In this document: in pieces, positions 19,815-28,514 of the stretch
Numbering within the stretch: the first letter of the stretch is position 1
How the letters are laid out: each line of letters opens with the position of its first letter
The notes under the pieces: model-generated
The model's input: the letters and a program-made list of their open reading frames with translations, nothing else
The model's database searches: none
What the model was told of the DNA's origin: nothing
Translations under genes and position numbers: made by a program
From: Frigidibacter albus
Lineage (GTDB): Bacteria > Pseudomonadota > Alphaproteobacteria > Rhodobacterales > Rhodobacteraceae
Reading direction: 5' to 3'
DNA length: 64,000 bases
NCBI RefSeq assembly: GCF_009908165.1
Contig: NZ_JAAAUC010000005.1
Coordinates: 186,001 to 250,000, forward strand

Positions 19815-19962
19815 GATGGGCTCCTGGTCTGGGGTTGCCCCTAATGTAGGGCGGGGGAGGTCCGCCTGCCAGAGGCGGGCCGCGCGGGTTGCGATGGACC
19901 TGCAGGGGGCTCTGGCCTTACACATGGTCCAGCGCGCCGCAGAGCGCGGGCAGGACGGCAGC

Positions 19963-21099
19963 ATGACCTTTCAGGACGACACTCGCGCGATGATCCCCTC
20001 GCTGCGCCGCTTTGCGCGGGCGCTGGTGCAGGACCGTGACGCCGCCGACGATCTGGTGCAGCGATGTCTGGAGGTTGCACTGGCGCAGGGCGCGCCGGGG
20101 GAGGGCCTGCGCGGCTGGCTGTTCGGCATCCTGCTGAGGATGCAACGGGAGGGGGAGGCGCCTGCGGCCCTGCCCCGGCTGCCGGAGGATCAGCGGCTTG
20201 CGCTACTGCTGGTGACGGTGGAGGGGCTGACGCTGGCCGAGGCGGCAATGGCGCTGGAGGTGTCCGAGGGGGCGCTGGTGTCACGGCTGGGCCGGGCGCG
20301 GGAGATGCTGCGCGAGGGGCCTCGTCCCAGATCGCGCATCGCCGGCAAGGCAGCCCTCGGCGACATTGCGCTGCTGGCCTCGCGGCATGGCAGGCTCTCG
20401 GTCGAGGAGGCGGCGGGGTTCCCGGCGCGGCTGGCGGCGGACCCGGCGGCGCAGGCCACGCTGGCGGAGTGGGACGGGCAGGATGCGGCGCTTGCCCTGC
20501 TCCACCCGGAGGTGTCGGAGCCGGTGCCGGAGCGGATGCGGGCGCTTTTCGCCGAGGCGCCGGTGCCAGTGGCCCGTCCTCGCCGTTTGCGCCCTGTCGC
20601 CGCCGCCCTTGCCCTGCTGGCAATCGGTGCCGCGGGGGGCTGGGGCGCCGCGTGGTGGATGCAGCCGCGGCCGGCCACCGAGCTTCCGATGCTGGCAGCC
20701 CTGCACGCCCATGACGCCTATGCTGAGGTCGCCCGGCCGGCCGAGCTGGGGGCCGAGCGCATCGAGTACGTGACCGGCTGGCTTTCGACACGGCTGGGGC
20801 GGCCCTTCGCCCTGCCCGATCTGGGGGCCTTCGGCTTCCATCCCATCGGGGGCCGCCTGTTGCCCGACGCCCGCGGCACCGCCGCCGTGCTGGTCTATGA
20901 GAGCGGGCCGGGCGAGCGGCTGACCCTGTTCGCCGCCCCGCAGCCCGGCGCCGGGGGCACCGCCTTCGGCTTCCTCGAGGAGGGCGGAACGCGCGGCGTC
21001 TGGTGGGCAGAGGGTGGCTTTGGCTATGCGGTGGCGGGCGAGATCGCGCAGGACGTGCTGCGCGGGGTCGCGATTGCCGCGAAGGAGCAGTTGAGCTGA
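19963..21099 (+). CDS. ECF sigma factor fused to a membrane anti-sigma factor
   Basis: The 378-residue frame joins two normally separate proteins. Residues 8-50 ([33 protein letters not shown]) read as sigma region 2, and residues 70-118 ([46 protein letters not shown]) as region 4 with its helix-turn-helix. From about 128 ([39 protein letters not shown]) it resembles the cytoplasmic part of a Rhodobacteraceae anti-sigma factor, without the zinc-binding HxxxCxxC. A transmembrane helix follows at about 206-226 and then the usual extracytoplasmic domain. No stop or frameshift separates the halves. Start 19963 follows AGGAC. The product would be a membrane-tethered sigma factor, released perhaps by proteolysis; this is inference. 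Confidence 0.8.
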   Translation: MTFQDDTRAMIPSLRRFARALVQDRDAADDLVQRCLEVALAQGAPGEGLRGWLFGILLRMQREGEAPAALPRLPEDQRLALLLVTVEGLTLAEAAMALEVSEGALVSRLGRAREMLREGPRPRSRIAGKAALGDIALLASRHGRLSVEEAAGFPARLAADPAAQATLAEWDGQDAALALLHPEVSEPVPERMRALFAEAPVPVARPRRLRPVAAALALLAIGAAGGWGAAWWMQPRPATELPMLAALHAHDAYAEVARPAELGAERIEYVTGWLSTRLGRPFALPDLGAFGFHPIGGRLLPDARGTAAVLVYESGPGERLTLFAAPQPGAGGTAFGFLEEGGTRGVWWAEGGFGYAVAGEIAQDVLRGVAIAAKEQLS

Positions 21100-21108
21100 G
21101 GCTCTCCC

Positions 21109-23304
21109 CTACAGGAAACTCTGCGGGTCGATATCCACCGCCAGCCGCAAGTTCGCGGGCGGTTTCAGCTGCCCCGTCCATTCGGCCAGCGCGGCTTGCA
21201 GCGGCGCGCCCTTGTCGGCCTTGACCAGCAGGCGCACCCGGTGGCGGCCGCGCACCCGGGCAATCGGGGCCGGGGCCGGCCCCCAGACCTGCGCCCCGAT
21301 CCGGCGCAGCGGGCCATCGCGCCGGGCCAGCTCCGCCCCGAAATCGAACACCGCCTGAAGGTCGGGCGAGGAGAGGATGATCCCCGCCATCCGCCCGTAG
21401 GGGGGCATCCCCGCCACCCGCCGCTCTGCCGCCTCGGCGCGCCAGAAGGCTTCCTCGTCGCCGCCCAGAATGGCGCGGATCACGGCGTGCTCGGGCTGGA
21501 AGGTCTGCAGCAGCGCCACCCCCGGCTTCGCCCCGCGCCCGGCCCGCCCCGCCACCTGCCGCATCAGCTGAAACGTCCGCTCCGCCGCCCGCAGGTCCGA
21601 GCCTTGCAGGCCAAGGTCGGCGTCGATCACCCCCACCAGCGTCAGAGCCGGGAAATTGTGCCCCTTTGCAACCAGTTGCGTGCCGATGATGATGTCGGCC
21701 GCGCCCTCGGCAATCTCGAGGATGCGCGCCTTCAGCGCCCTTGCCGAGCCGAACAGGTCGGATGACAGCACCGCCACCCGCGCGGCCGGAAACTTCGCCG
21801 CCACCTCCTCGGCCAGCCGCTCCACCCCCGGGCCGACCGGGGCCAACTTGCCCTCCACCCCGCAAGAGGGGCAGGCCAGCGGGATCGGCCGGCTGTCGCC
21901 GCATTGGTGGCAGACGAGCCGCTTGAGGAACCGATGCTCCACCATTCGCGCATCGCAATGCTCGCAGCCGATCTGGTGGCCGCAGGCCCGGCAGATCGTC
22001 ACCGGCGCATAGCCGCGGCGGTTGAGGAACAGCAAGGATTGCTCCCCCGCCGCCAGCCGCGCCTTCACCGCTCCCGCCAGCGTGGGAGATATCCACTGAT
22101 CCCCCGGCAAGGTTTCCGCGCGCATGTCGATGGCCCGCATCTCGGGCAGTTCCGCCACGCCGAAGCGGGCGCCAAGGTCGATGCGGGCGTATTTTCCCGC
22201 CTCGGCATTCACCCAGCTTTCGAGGCTGGGGGTGGCCGAGGCCAGCACCACCTGCGCCGAGCATAGCGAGGCCCGCAGCACCGCCATGTCGCGGGCGTTG
22301 TAGAGGACGCCGTCCTCCTGCTTGTAAGAGCTGTCATGTTCCTCATCGACGACGATCAGCCCGAGGTCGCGGAACGGCAGGAACAGCGCGGACCTTGCCC
22401 CCACCACCAGCTGCGCATCGCCCTGCCCGACCATCCGCCACAGCCGCCGCCGCTCGGTCTGGGTCGCGCCCGAATGCCATTCGGCAGGCCGTGCGCCAAA
22501 GCGCGCCTCGACCCGCGTCAGGAACTCCGCCGTCAGCGCGATTTCCGGCAACAGCACCAGCGCCTGCCGGCCCATGGCGAGGCATTCCGCCACGGCTTCC
22601 AGATACACCTCGGTCTTGCCTGACCCGGTGACGCCCTTCAGCAGCGTGGTGCCATAGCCGCCGCCCTGCACCGCGGCGCGCAAGCGCTCCGCGCCCGCCG
22701 CCTGATCGCCGGACAGCGCCTTGCCGGGCAGCGAGGGGTCCAGCCGCGGATAGGGCAGGTCGCGCGGGGCCTCCCCCTCCAGCACCGCGCCGATCTTCAC
22801 CAGCCCCTTGACCACGCTGGTCGTGACCTCGGCCGCCGCCGCAAGTTCCGACAGGGTCAGCGCCGCGCCGCCGAAGGATTGCAGCGCGTCGAGCACCCGC
22901 GCCCGCGCCTCGGTCATCCGCGCGGGCTCGGTCCCCGCCAGCCGATACACCCGGCGCGGCCCCGGCGCCTCGCCCAGACCGGGGCTGCGCGTCGCCAGCC
23001 GCAGCATCGCCGGCGGCGGCGTCAGCGTGTATTCGGCGGCGCGCAGCAGGAAGGCGCGCAGCTCGCCGCGCATCGGCGCCGCGTCCAGCACCCGGTTGAC
23101 CGCGCGCAGCCTCGACAGATCGAACCCGCCCTCGCCCGGCCCCCAGACCACGCCCATCACCAGCCGCGGCCCCAGCGGCACCACCACGAAGGCGCCCTCG
23201 GCGCAGCCGCCCTCGGGCGCGCGGTAATCCAGCACCCGGCCGATGGGTTCTGCCGTCAGCACCGCCACCCGCTCGCCGCCCGCAAAGAACCGCGCCTCAT
23301 CCAT
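21109..23304 (-). CDS. priA: primosomal protein N' (replication restart helicase PriA)
   Basis: PriA reloads the replisome at collapsed forks. The roughly 731-residue protein has the N-terminal fork-binding domain, helicase Walker [43 protein letters not shown] (motif II), SATPSLESW, and a zinc-binding cysteine cluster ([17 protein letters not shown] and [18 protein letters not shown]). The C-terminal helicase motifs [25 protein letters not shown] and [11 protein letters not shown] are intact. The frame begins with two adjacent Met codons; the second (23304) is used here. It is convergent with the sigma/anti-sigma gene, leaving nine bases. Confidence 0.96.
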   Translation of the reverse strand: MDEARFFAGGERVAVLTAEPIGRVLDYRAPEGGCAEGAFVVVPLGPRLVMGVVWGPGEGGFDLSRLRAVNRVLDAAPMRGELRAFLLRAAEYTLTPPPAMLRLATRSPGLGEAPGPRRVYRLAGTEPARMTEARARVLDALQSFGGAALTLSELAAAAEVTTSVVKGLVKIGAVLEGEAPRDLPYPRLDPSLPGKALSGDQAAGAERLRAAVQGGGYGTTLLKGVTGSGKTEVYLEAVAECLAMGRQALVLLPEIALTAEFLTRVEARFGARPAEWHSGATQTERRRLWRMVGQGDAQLVVGARSALFLPFRDLGLIVVDEEHDSSYKQEDGVLYNARDMAVLRASLCSAQVVLASATPSLESWVNAEAGKYARIDLGARFGVAELPEMRAIDMRAETLPGDQWISPTLAGAVKARLAAGEQSLLFLNRRGYAPVTICRACGHQIGCEHCDARMVEHRFLKRLVCHQCGDSRPIPLACPSCGVEGKLAPVGPGVERLAEEVAAKFPAARVAVLSSDLFGSARALKARILEIAEGAADIIIGTQLVAKGHNFPALTLVGVIDADLGLQGSDLRAAERTFQLMRQVAGRAGRGAKPGVALLQTFQPEHAVIRAILGGDEEAFWRAEAAERRVAGMPPYGRMAGIILSSPDLQAVFDFGAELARRDGPLRRIGAQVWGPAPAPIARVRGRHRVRLLVKADKGAPLQAALAEWTGQLKPPANLRLAVDIDPQSFL

Positions 23305-23385
23305 CACGGGTGGCCCATCGGGGGTTTCGGCACCGGCCTGGTTGCGGTATCAGGGCGGCATCCCTTCACTTGCAGGACTCCCCCC

Positions 23386-24039
23386 ATGAAATTCTTCGTC
23401 GATACCGCCGATGTGGCCGCCATCAAGGAACTCAACGACCTTGGCATGGTCGATGGCGTCACCACCAACCCGTCGCTGATCCTGAAATCGGGCCGCGACA
23501 TCCTCGAGGTCACCAAGGAGATCTGCGACATGGTCGAAGGCCCGGTCTCGGCCGAGGTCGTGGCTCTGGAAGCCAAGGACATGATCGCCGAAGGTCTGAA
23601 GCTCGCCAAGATCGCCCCCAACATTGCGATCAAGGTGCCGCTGACCTGGGCCGGCCTGACCGCCTGCAAGGCTTTCGCATCCGAAGGCCACATGGTCAAT
23701 GTCACGCTGTGCTTCTCGGCCGCGCAGGCGATCCTCGCCGCCAAGGCCGGCGCGGCGTTCATCTCGCCCTTCATCGGCCGGCTGGACGATATCAACCTCG
23801 ATGGCGTGCAGCTGATCGAGGATATCCGCACCATCTATGACAATTACGATTTTGATACCGAGATCCTGGCCGCCTCGATCCGCAACGTGAACCACATCAC
23901 CGATGTGGCGCTGGTCGGCGCCGATGTGATCACCGCGCCGCCCGCGGTCATCAAGGCGATGGCGAACCATATCCTGACCGACAAGGGGCTGGAGCAGTTC
24001 ACCGCCGACTGGGCGAAGACCGGGCAGAAGATCCTCTGA
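23386..24039 (+). CDS. transaldolase (small, TalC/fructose-6-phosphate aldolase type)
   Basis: This 217-residue enzyme belongs to the short transaldolase family that transfers dihydroxyacetone units in the non-oxidative pentose phosphate pathway; some relatives act as fructose-6-phosphate aldolases. The Schiff-base lysine is Lys83 in [13 protein letters not shown]. The opening [32 protein letters not shown] and the SPFIGRLDD segment are family signatures. A well-formed terminator follows the stop. Confidence 0.95.
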   Translation: MKFFVDTADVAAIKELNDLGMVDGVTTNPSLILKSGRDILEVTKEICDMVEGPVSAEVVALEAKDMIAEGLKLAKIAPNIAIKVPLTWAGLTACKAFASEGHMVNVTLCFSAAQAILAAKAGAAFISPFIGRLDDINLDGVQLIEDIRTIYDNYDFDTEILAASIRNVNHITDVALVGADVITAPPAVIKAMANHILTDKGLEQFTADWAKTGQKIL

Positions 24040-24063
24040 GCGTTCGCGCTTCGTGATTGACGG

Positions 24064-24095
24064 GGCCCGCCCGCAGCGATGCGGCGGGCCTTTTT
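24064..24095 (+). terminator. rho-independent terminator after the transaldolase gene
   Basis: The 5' arm 24064-24075 (GGCCCGCCCGCA) pairs with 24080-24090 (TGCGGCGGGCC) apart from one bulged C, enclosing a GCGA loop. Five T residues follow at 24091-24095. It ends the rightward transaldolase transcript, 24 bases after the stop codon, and lies just before the dispersed repeat. Confidence 0.85.
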
Positions 24096-24117
24096 CCTTT
24101 ATGGCGCGGGCGATGCC

Positions 24118-24340
24118 TTGGCGAAGGCCATCGCCTTCGCCACGCCGTGCTGTCTCATCCTGGACCGGACGGGCCCCCAAAGGGCCCGGCCAGCGCCCGC
24201 CCCGCCCATGGCGGGCGCTTCTCGCCCGCCAGGTCGGGCGCTGGCCTCTCCGGTCTCTTGTTGCCGATGGCTCCGGGGGATACGTCCCGCAACGGGCGGG
24301 GCGAGGCAGTGCCTCGCCTGTTTCCGCCCGAACCGAGCGG
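24118..24340 (+). repeat. dispersed multi-hairpin repeat, copy A
   Basis: This 223-base segment recurs in inverted orientation at 31802-31974. The two share a perfectly identical 40-base block (24165-24204 here) and similar ends. Copy A contains several perfect hairpins: GCGAAGGC/GCCTTCGC, CGGGCCC/GGGCCCG, GGCGGGCG/CGCCCGCC and CGAGGCA/TGCCTCG. About 47 bases around the third hairpin (24205-24251) are absent from copy B. It fills most of the 420-base gap between the transaldolase terminator and the DUF484 gene. No protein is evident. Confidence 0.75.
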
Positions 24341-24461
24341 TCTCTGAAAAGCGCCTAACCAGCCGCCCGACATTCCCCCTCACGCAACCATCACGGGATT
24401 GTTCCAACGCCGCCCTGCCTGTATGCTCACCCCCAAAGCCCCGAACGGACGGACCCGAGCC

Positions 24462-25169
24462 ATGGCCGAAAGCGCCCCCATCGACCAGCCCTTGCGCGAC
24501 AGGATCATCTCGCAGCCCGAGGTGATCCTTGAGGACCGCGACCTGATGCGCGCCCTGATCGCCGCCAATGAACGGGCAATGGGTGCCAATATCGTCGACC
24601 TGCGCGGCATTGCGATGGAACGGCTCGAGGCGCGGCTGGACCGGCTGGAGGATACCCACCGCTCCGTCATCGCCGCCGCTTACGAAAACCTCGCCGGGAC
24701 CAACCAGATCCACCGCGCCGTGCTGCGGATGCTCGACCCGCTGAAGTTCGAGGATTTCCTGCTGGCGCTTGGCACCGACGTCGCCGAGATCCTGCGCGTC
24801 GATGCGGTGCGGCTGGTGCTGGAAACCGTGCAGGCGGGCGACGACCCGGCGCTGGCGCGGGTGGGCGCGGTGCTGTGTGTCGCCGAGCCGGGGTTTGTCG
24901 AGGCCTACCTCCGCGGCCCCCGCAACGGCGCGCTGCGCCCGGTGGTGCTGCGCCAGACCCATCCTTCGGCCGACGGCGTCTATGGCGACAAGGGCGGCTG
25001 GATCCGGTCCGAAGCCGCGATCCGCCTCGACCTGGGCGAGGGGCGGCTGCCAGCGATGCTGGTCCTCGGCTCGGAAGACCCGCACCATTTCAAGCCGACG
25101 CAGGGCACCGACCTTCTGGCCTTCTTCGCCGGCGCGTTCGAGCGTGCGATGCGGCGCTGGCTGGCGTGA
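24462..25169 (+). CDS. DUF484 (GAF-like) protein
   Basis: The 235-residue protein belongs to DUF484, a family with a GAF-like fold almost always encoded next to xerC. It begins MAESAPIDQPLRDRIISQPEVILEDRDLMRALIAANE, has a predicted helical segment (NIVDLRGIAMERLEARLDRLEDTHRSVIAAAYENLAG, about 47-83) and a C-terminal sensor-like part ending LLAFFAGAFERAMRRWLA. Its stop overlaps the xerC start (GTGA), so the two are co-translated. The biochemical role is unknown. Confidence 0.9.
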   Translation: MAESAPIDQPLRDRIISQPEVILEDRDLMRALIAANERAMGANIVDLRGIAMERLEARLDRLEDTHRSVIAAAYENLAGTNQIHRAVLRMLDPLKFEDFLLALGTDVAEILRVDAVRLVLETVQAGDDPALARVGAVLCVAEPGFVEAYLRGPRNGALRPVVLRQTHPSADGVYGDKGGWIRSEAAIRLDLGEGRLPAMLVLGSEDPHHFKPTQGTDLLAFFAGAFERAMRRWLA

Positions 25170-26089
25170 GCCTGGCGCTGACGCCCGCAGTGCGCGATGC
25201 GCTGCAGGCCTGGCTGTCGCATCTGGCGGCCCTGGACGGGGCCGCGGAGAACACCGTCACCGCCTATCGCACCGATGTCGTCGGCTTCCTGAGCTTCCTT
25301 GGCCAGCACTGGGACACCGCCCCCGGCACCGCCGCCCTCGCCGCGATCACGCAAGGTGACCTGCGCGCCTGGATGGCGGCCGAACGCAGCCGCGGTGTCG
25401 GCGCGCGGTCGCTCGCCCGCGCCCTCTCCTCGGTGCGCAGCTTCTACCGCTGGCTGTCGGACCGCGAGGGATTTGACGCGACCGTGGTGCTTGGCGCCCG
25501 CAGCCCCCGCTTCAAGCGCCCGCTGCCGCGCCCGCTGGCCGAGGATGCCGCCCGCGCGATGATCAGCATGGTCGAGGATCAGGCGCGCGAGCCCTGGACG
25601 GCGGCGCGCGACACGGCCGTGCTGACCCTGCTCTGGGGCTGCGGCCTGCGGATCTCGGAAGCGCTTGGCCTGACGGGCGCCGATGCGCCGCTGCCGCCGG
25701 TGCTGCGCATCATCGGCAAGGGCGGGCGCGAGCGGATCGTGCCGGTCCTGCCCGCCGCGCGCGATGCCGTGGCGGACTACCTGCGCCTCTGCCCCCATCC
25801 CGCCGCCCGCACCGCGCCCCTGTTCCGCGGCGTGCGCGGCGGCGCGCTGAACCCGCGGCAGGTGGCGCGCGCGATGGAACTGGCGCGCATGAGCCTCGGC
25901 CTGCCGGCCACCGCCACGCCCCACGCCCTGCGCCACAGCTTTGCCACGCATCTGCTGGCGGCGGGCGGCGATCTGCGCAGTATCCAGGAATTGCTGGGCC
26001 ATGCCTCGCTGTCCACCACGCAGGCCTATACGGCGGTGGATTCGGCGCGGCTGATGGAGGTCTATGCCGCGGCCCACCCGCGGGCGTGA
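25166..26089 (+). CDS. xerC: site-specific tyrosine recombinase XerC
   Basis: XerC resolves chromosome dimers at dif with XerD. The 307-residue product has the SAM-like core-binding domain (1-110) and a catalytic domain with Arg162 (GCGLRISE), Lys185 (GKGGRER), His253 and Arg256 (HALRHSFATH), His279 (LLGHASLS) and nucleophile Tyr288 (QAYTAVD). All six catalytic positions are present. The GTG start overlaps the DUF484 stop. It is the host recombinase by context, not a phage integrase. Confidence 0.94.
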   Translation: MSLALTPAVRDALQAWLSHLAALDGAAENTVTAYRTDVVGFLSFLGQHWDTAPGTAALAAITQGDLRAWMAAERSRGVGARSLARALSSVRSFYRWLSDREGFDATVVLGARSPRFKRPLPRPLAEDAARAMISMVEDQAREPWTAARDTAVLTLLWGCGLRISEALGLTGADAPLPPVLRIIGKGGRERIVPVLPAARDAVADYLRLCPHPAARTAPLFRGVRGGALNPRQVARAMELARMSLGLPATATPHALRHSFATHLLAAGGDLRSIQELLGHASLSTTQAYTAVDSARLMEVYAAAHPRA

Positions 26090-26161
26090 CCCCGCAAACG
26101 GTTCCTTAACCGCTGCCGGCGCAGAGTGCTGCCCACGTTCCCAAACCAGAAGGGTTTTCCC

Positions 26162-26704
26162 ATGGACGTGCACCAGACCTTCCGCGTTGCCCCCTCGGTG
26201 GGCAGCGCCATGCTGAAACGGCTTGATAGCGATGGCTCCGGCGATCTCGGCCGGGCCGAGATTGCGGGCCGACCGAAGTTCGAGGCAGCCTTTGACCTCA
26301 TCGATACCGATGACAGCGGCGCGCTGAGCGCGGCCGAGATCGACGCGCGCGTGAACACGCACCGACGCCGCGAGGCCCGGCCCGACGCCATGAACCAGGC
26401 GGTATTCGCCGCCGTGCTTGGCAAGCTGGGCGAGGCCATGGCGGCACCGCAAGCGGCGGGCGCCGATCCTCTGGCGGCCCGGGCAGCGACCAGCGGTGGA
26501 ACCTCGGCCGCCGACACCGCCAGCCTGATCGAGGACCTGCTCGCCGTCACGCCTGCCCCGAAACCGCCAGCCCCGCCCGCGCCCACCCTTTCGCCGGACG
26601 AGCTGTTCCAGCGCCTGACCGAGGTGGACCCGAAGCCGGCGCCAGTTCCGCCAGTGCTGATGGACGCGGATCACGCCCTCGCAATGCTGCTCGCCAGGGC
26701 CTGA
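26162..26704 (+). CDS. EF-hand protein
   Basis: The 180-residue product has two canonical EF-hand loops close together: residues 22-33 (DSDGSGDLGRAE) and 48-59 (DTDDSGALSAAE). Both keep Asp/Asp/Ser at positions 1, 3, 5 and Glu at 12, so calcium binding is likely. The C-terminal half is Ala/Pro-rich (APKPPAPPAPTLSPDELFQRL). There is no clear signal peptide, so it is probably cytoplasmic. It follows xerC by 72 bases but has its own promoter-sized gap; no functional link to recombination is suggested. Confidence 0.78.
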   Translation: MDVHQTFRVAPSVGSAMLKRLDSDGSGDLGRAEIAGRPKFEAAFDLIDTDDSGALSAAEIDARVNTHRRREARPDAMNQAVFAAVLGKLGEAMAAPQAAGADPLAARAATSGGTSAADTASLIEDLLAVTPAPKPPAPPAPTLSPDELFQRLTEVDPKPAPVPPVLMDADHALAMLLARA

Positions 26705-27371
26705 CGGGGCAAAGCCGGCGGGCGCCGTGGTGGGTCCGCAGCCGGGGATGGTGCGGCGCTCGCTGGCGCGTTTGCCTACAAGCTGGCCGAGCGAACCGCG
26801 CCACAGAAGCGCGTGCAGCCTGCGCTGTTGGATACCCCAACCCCTCCCCGACGGGCGGATACCGGCGGAGCTTGGTGCGCCGGGGGACGGGCGCTGTTGC
26901 GACCAGCGTCCAGCTACCACGCGGCAGGGCCACCAAGGACGTTTGCAAGCGCAGGCGCAGGCCAATCCGGCCTCGCTCGAGGTTTGCACCACCCTCAGGC
27001 TTGGGCCTCGTGCCACACCTGCTGGGCTCAGCTACCCGCCCGCATGGACGCATGGATCAATCCACTCCATCGTCCAGCGCGCTTGCCGCCTGTTGCGCGG
27101 CCTCCACCCTCGCGGTGCGGGAATGCAGGGTGATCCAAGAGCATGGATCGGGCCCTCTCTTGGCAAGGCGCGTGGCCATATCACGCGCTCCCGCCTTGGT
27201 CCGGCGCCGCCATGCGCCCGCTTTTCCCGCCGCCCTTCCCCATCCGCCTGCTGCCACTTCCCGCGCCACTGCCGCCGTCTTGCGCCGCAACGCCCGTGCG
27301 CGCCCCACGCCGCCGGTGTTTCCAACCCCGGCCCGGTTGCGCCTTTGCGCGAATTCCTGCATGACGGTTGG
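26705..27371. other. 667-base region without a recognisable gene
   Basis: Frames here are open on both strands, as expected in high-GC DNA, but their translations are Arg/Pro/Ala-rich and match nothing I recognise. No rnpB, ssrA, ffs or ssrS consensus is visible. One frame runs in phase into pcs, but the Pcs family N-terminus begins at 27372. The stretch could be a decayed gene, a long pcs leader or a non-coding RNA locus. I cannot decide from sequence alone. Confidence 0.6.
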
Positions 27372-28064
27372 ATGACCCTGCGTTTCAAAGCCCTGTTCGT
27401 CCACCTGCTCACCGCCACCGGTGCCGTCCTGTCGATGCTGGCAATGCTCGCCGCGGTCGAGGAGCAGTGGAGCATGATGTTCCTGTGGCTGGTCGTGGCG
27501 CTGGTCGTGGACGGGATCGACGGCCCGCTGGCCCGGCGCTACCAGGTCACGGTCAACTGGCCCACCTATGACGGGGTCCTGCTGGACCTGATCATCGACT
27601 ACCTGACCTATGTGTTCATCCCGGCCTATGCGCTGTTCAAATCCGGCATCCTGCCCGGCTGGACCGGGTGGATCGCCATCATCGTCATCGTCTACGGCTC
27701 GGTGATCTATTTCGCCGATACGCGGATGAAAACGAAGGACAATTCCTTCTCGGGCTTTCCGGCCTGCTGGAACATGGTGGTGCTGGTCCTATTCGCGCTG
27801 AAGCCGAATTTCGAGCTGACACTGGCCATCGTCGTGGCGCTGGCGGTGGCGATGTTCCTGAACATCAAGTTCGTCCACCCGGTGCGCACCGACCGCTGGC
27901 GCGCGATTACCCTGCCGATGGCGCTGGCCTGGACGGCGTTCGCCGGATGGGCTGCCTGGGTCGATTTCCACCCCGAAAGCTGGGCGCATTGGGGGCTGGT
28001 CGTGACCTCGCTTTACCTGCTGCTGGCGGGTGTCGTGCAGCAGCTGATCCCGGCAAAAAGCTAG
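27372..28064 (+). CDS. pcs: phosphatidylcholine synthase
   Basis: Pcs condenses CDP-diacylglycerol with choline to make phosphatidylcholine in the membrane, a one-step route found mainly in alphaproteobacteria. The 230-residue polytopic protein has about seven hydrophobic segments and the modified CDP-alcohol phosphotransferase motif VDGIDGPLARRYQVTVNWPTYDGVLLDLIIDY at 46-77, typical of Pcs. The start MTLRFKALFVHLLTATGAV matches the family N-terminus, although the frame is open further upstream. It converges with ogt, overlapping by four bases. Confidence 0.93.
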   Translation: MTLRFKALFVHLLTATGAVLSMLAMLAAVEEQWSMMFLWLVVALVVDGIDGPLARRYQVTVNWPTYDGVLLDLIIDYLTYVFIPAYALFKSGILPGWTGWIAIIVIVYGSVIYFADTRMKTKDNSFSGFPACWNMVVLVLFALKPNFELTLAIVVALAVAMFLNIKFVHPVRTDRWRAITLPMALAWTAFAGWAAWVDFHPESWAHWGLVVTSLYLLLAGVVQQLIPAKS

Positions 28065-28510
28065 ATCAGCAGGCCCGCCGCCCCCTCCAGCCTCAGCAGC
28101 GCCACCTTCGTCTCCACCCCGCCCGGCGCGGAAAATCCCCCCAGCCCGGCCGCCCCCAGCACCCGGTGGCAGGGCACGATCACCGGGATCGGATTGGCGC
28201 CGCAGGCCTGGCCGATCGCCTGTGCAGACACCCCCAGTGTGGTTGCCAGATCGCCATAGCGCCGCGTCTCGCCATAGGGAATGCCCTGCAGCGCCTGCAG
28301 GAACCGCCCGCGGAATCCGTCCCCAAGCGCCAGCGGCAGGTCGAACCGCGTCAGCCGCCCGGCGAAATAGGCGGCCAGCTGCGCCCCCGCCTCGGCCAGC
28401 AGCGGCGAGCCTGCGCCCGCCGCCTCTGCTCCCCACCGCAAGCGGGTGATCGCGCCAGACTCTTCGGTCAGCACCAGCCGGCCAAAGGGGCTGTCGAACC
28501 CCGCCTGCAT
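28061..28510 (-). CDS. ogt: methylated-DNA--protein-cysteine methyltransferase
   Basis: This suicide enzyme removes alkyl groups from O6-alkylguanine. The 149-residue product has the active-site motif PCHRV (Cys114 in IPVIVPCHRVLGAAG), a DNA-binding helix-turn-helix (YGETRRYGDLATTLGVSAQAIGQACGANP) and a short N-terminal domain, so it resembles the stand-alone Ogt type rather than the Ada fusion. It starts four bases after the ileS stop on the same strand and may share that transcript. Confidence 0.92.
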   Translation of the reverse strand: MQAGFDSPFGRLVLTEESGAITRLRWGAEAAGAGSPLLAEAGAQLAAYFAGRLTRFDLPLALGDGFRGRFLQALQGIPYGETRRYGDLATTLGVSAQAIGQACGANPIPVIVPCHRVLGAAGLGGFSAPGGVETKVALLRLEGAAGLLI

Positions 28511-28514
28511 GGCC

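Noticed and set aside
25166-26089. XerC as a phage or island integrase
   Set aside because: It is co-translated with DUF484, as in chromosomal xerC, and no attachment site, tRNA or phage genes are nearby.
26727-27371. A 215-residue extension of Pcs through the gene-free region
   Set aside because: The Pcs family N-terminus begins at 27372 and the extension is compositionally unlike protein.
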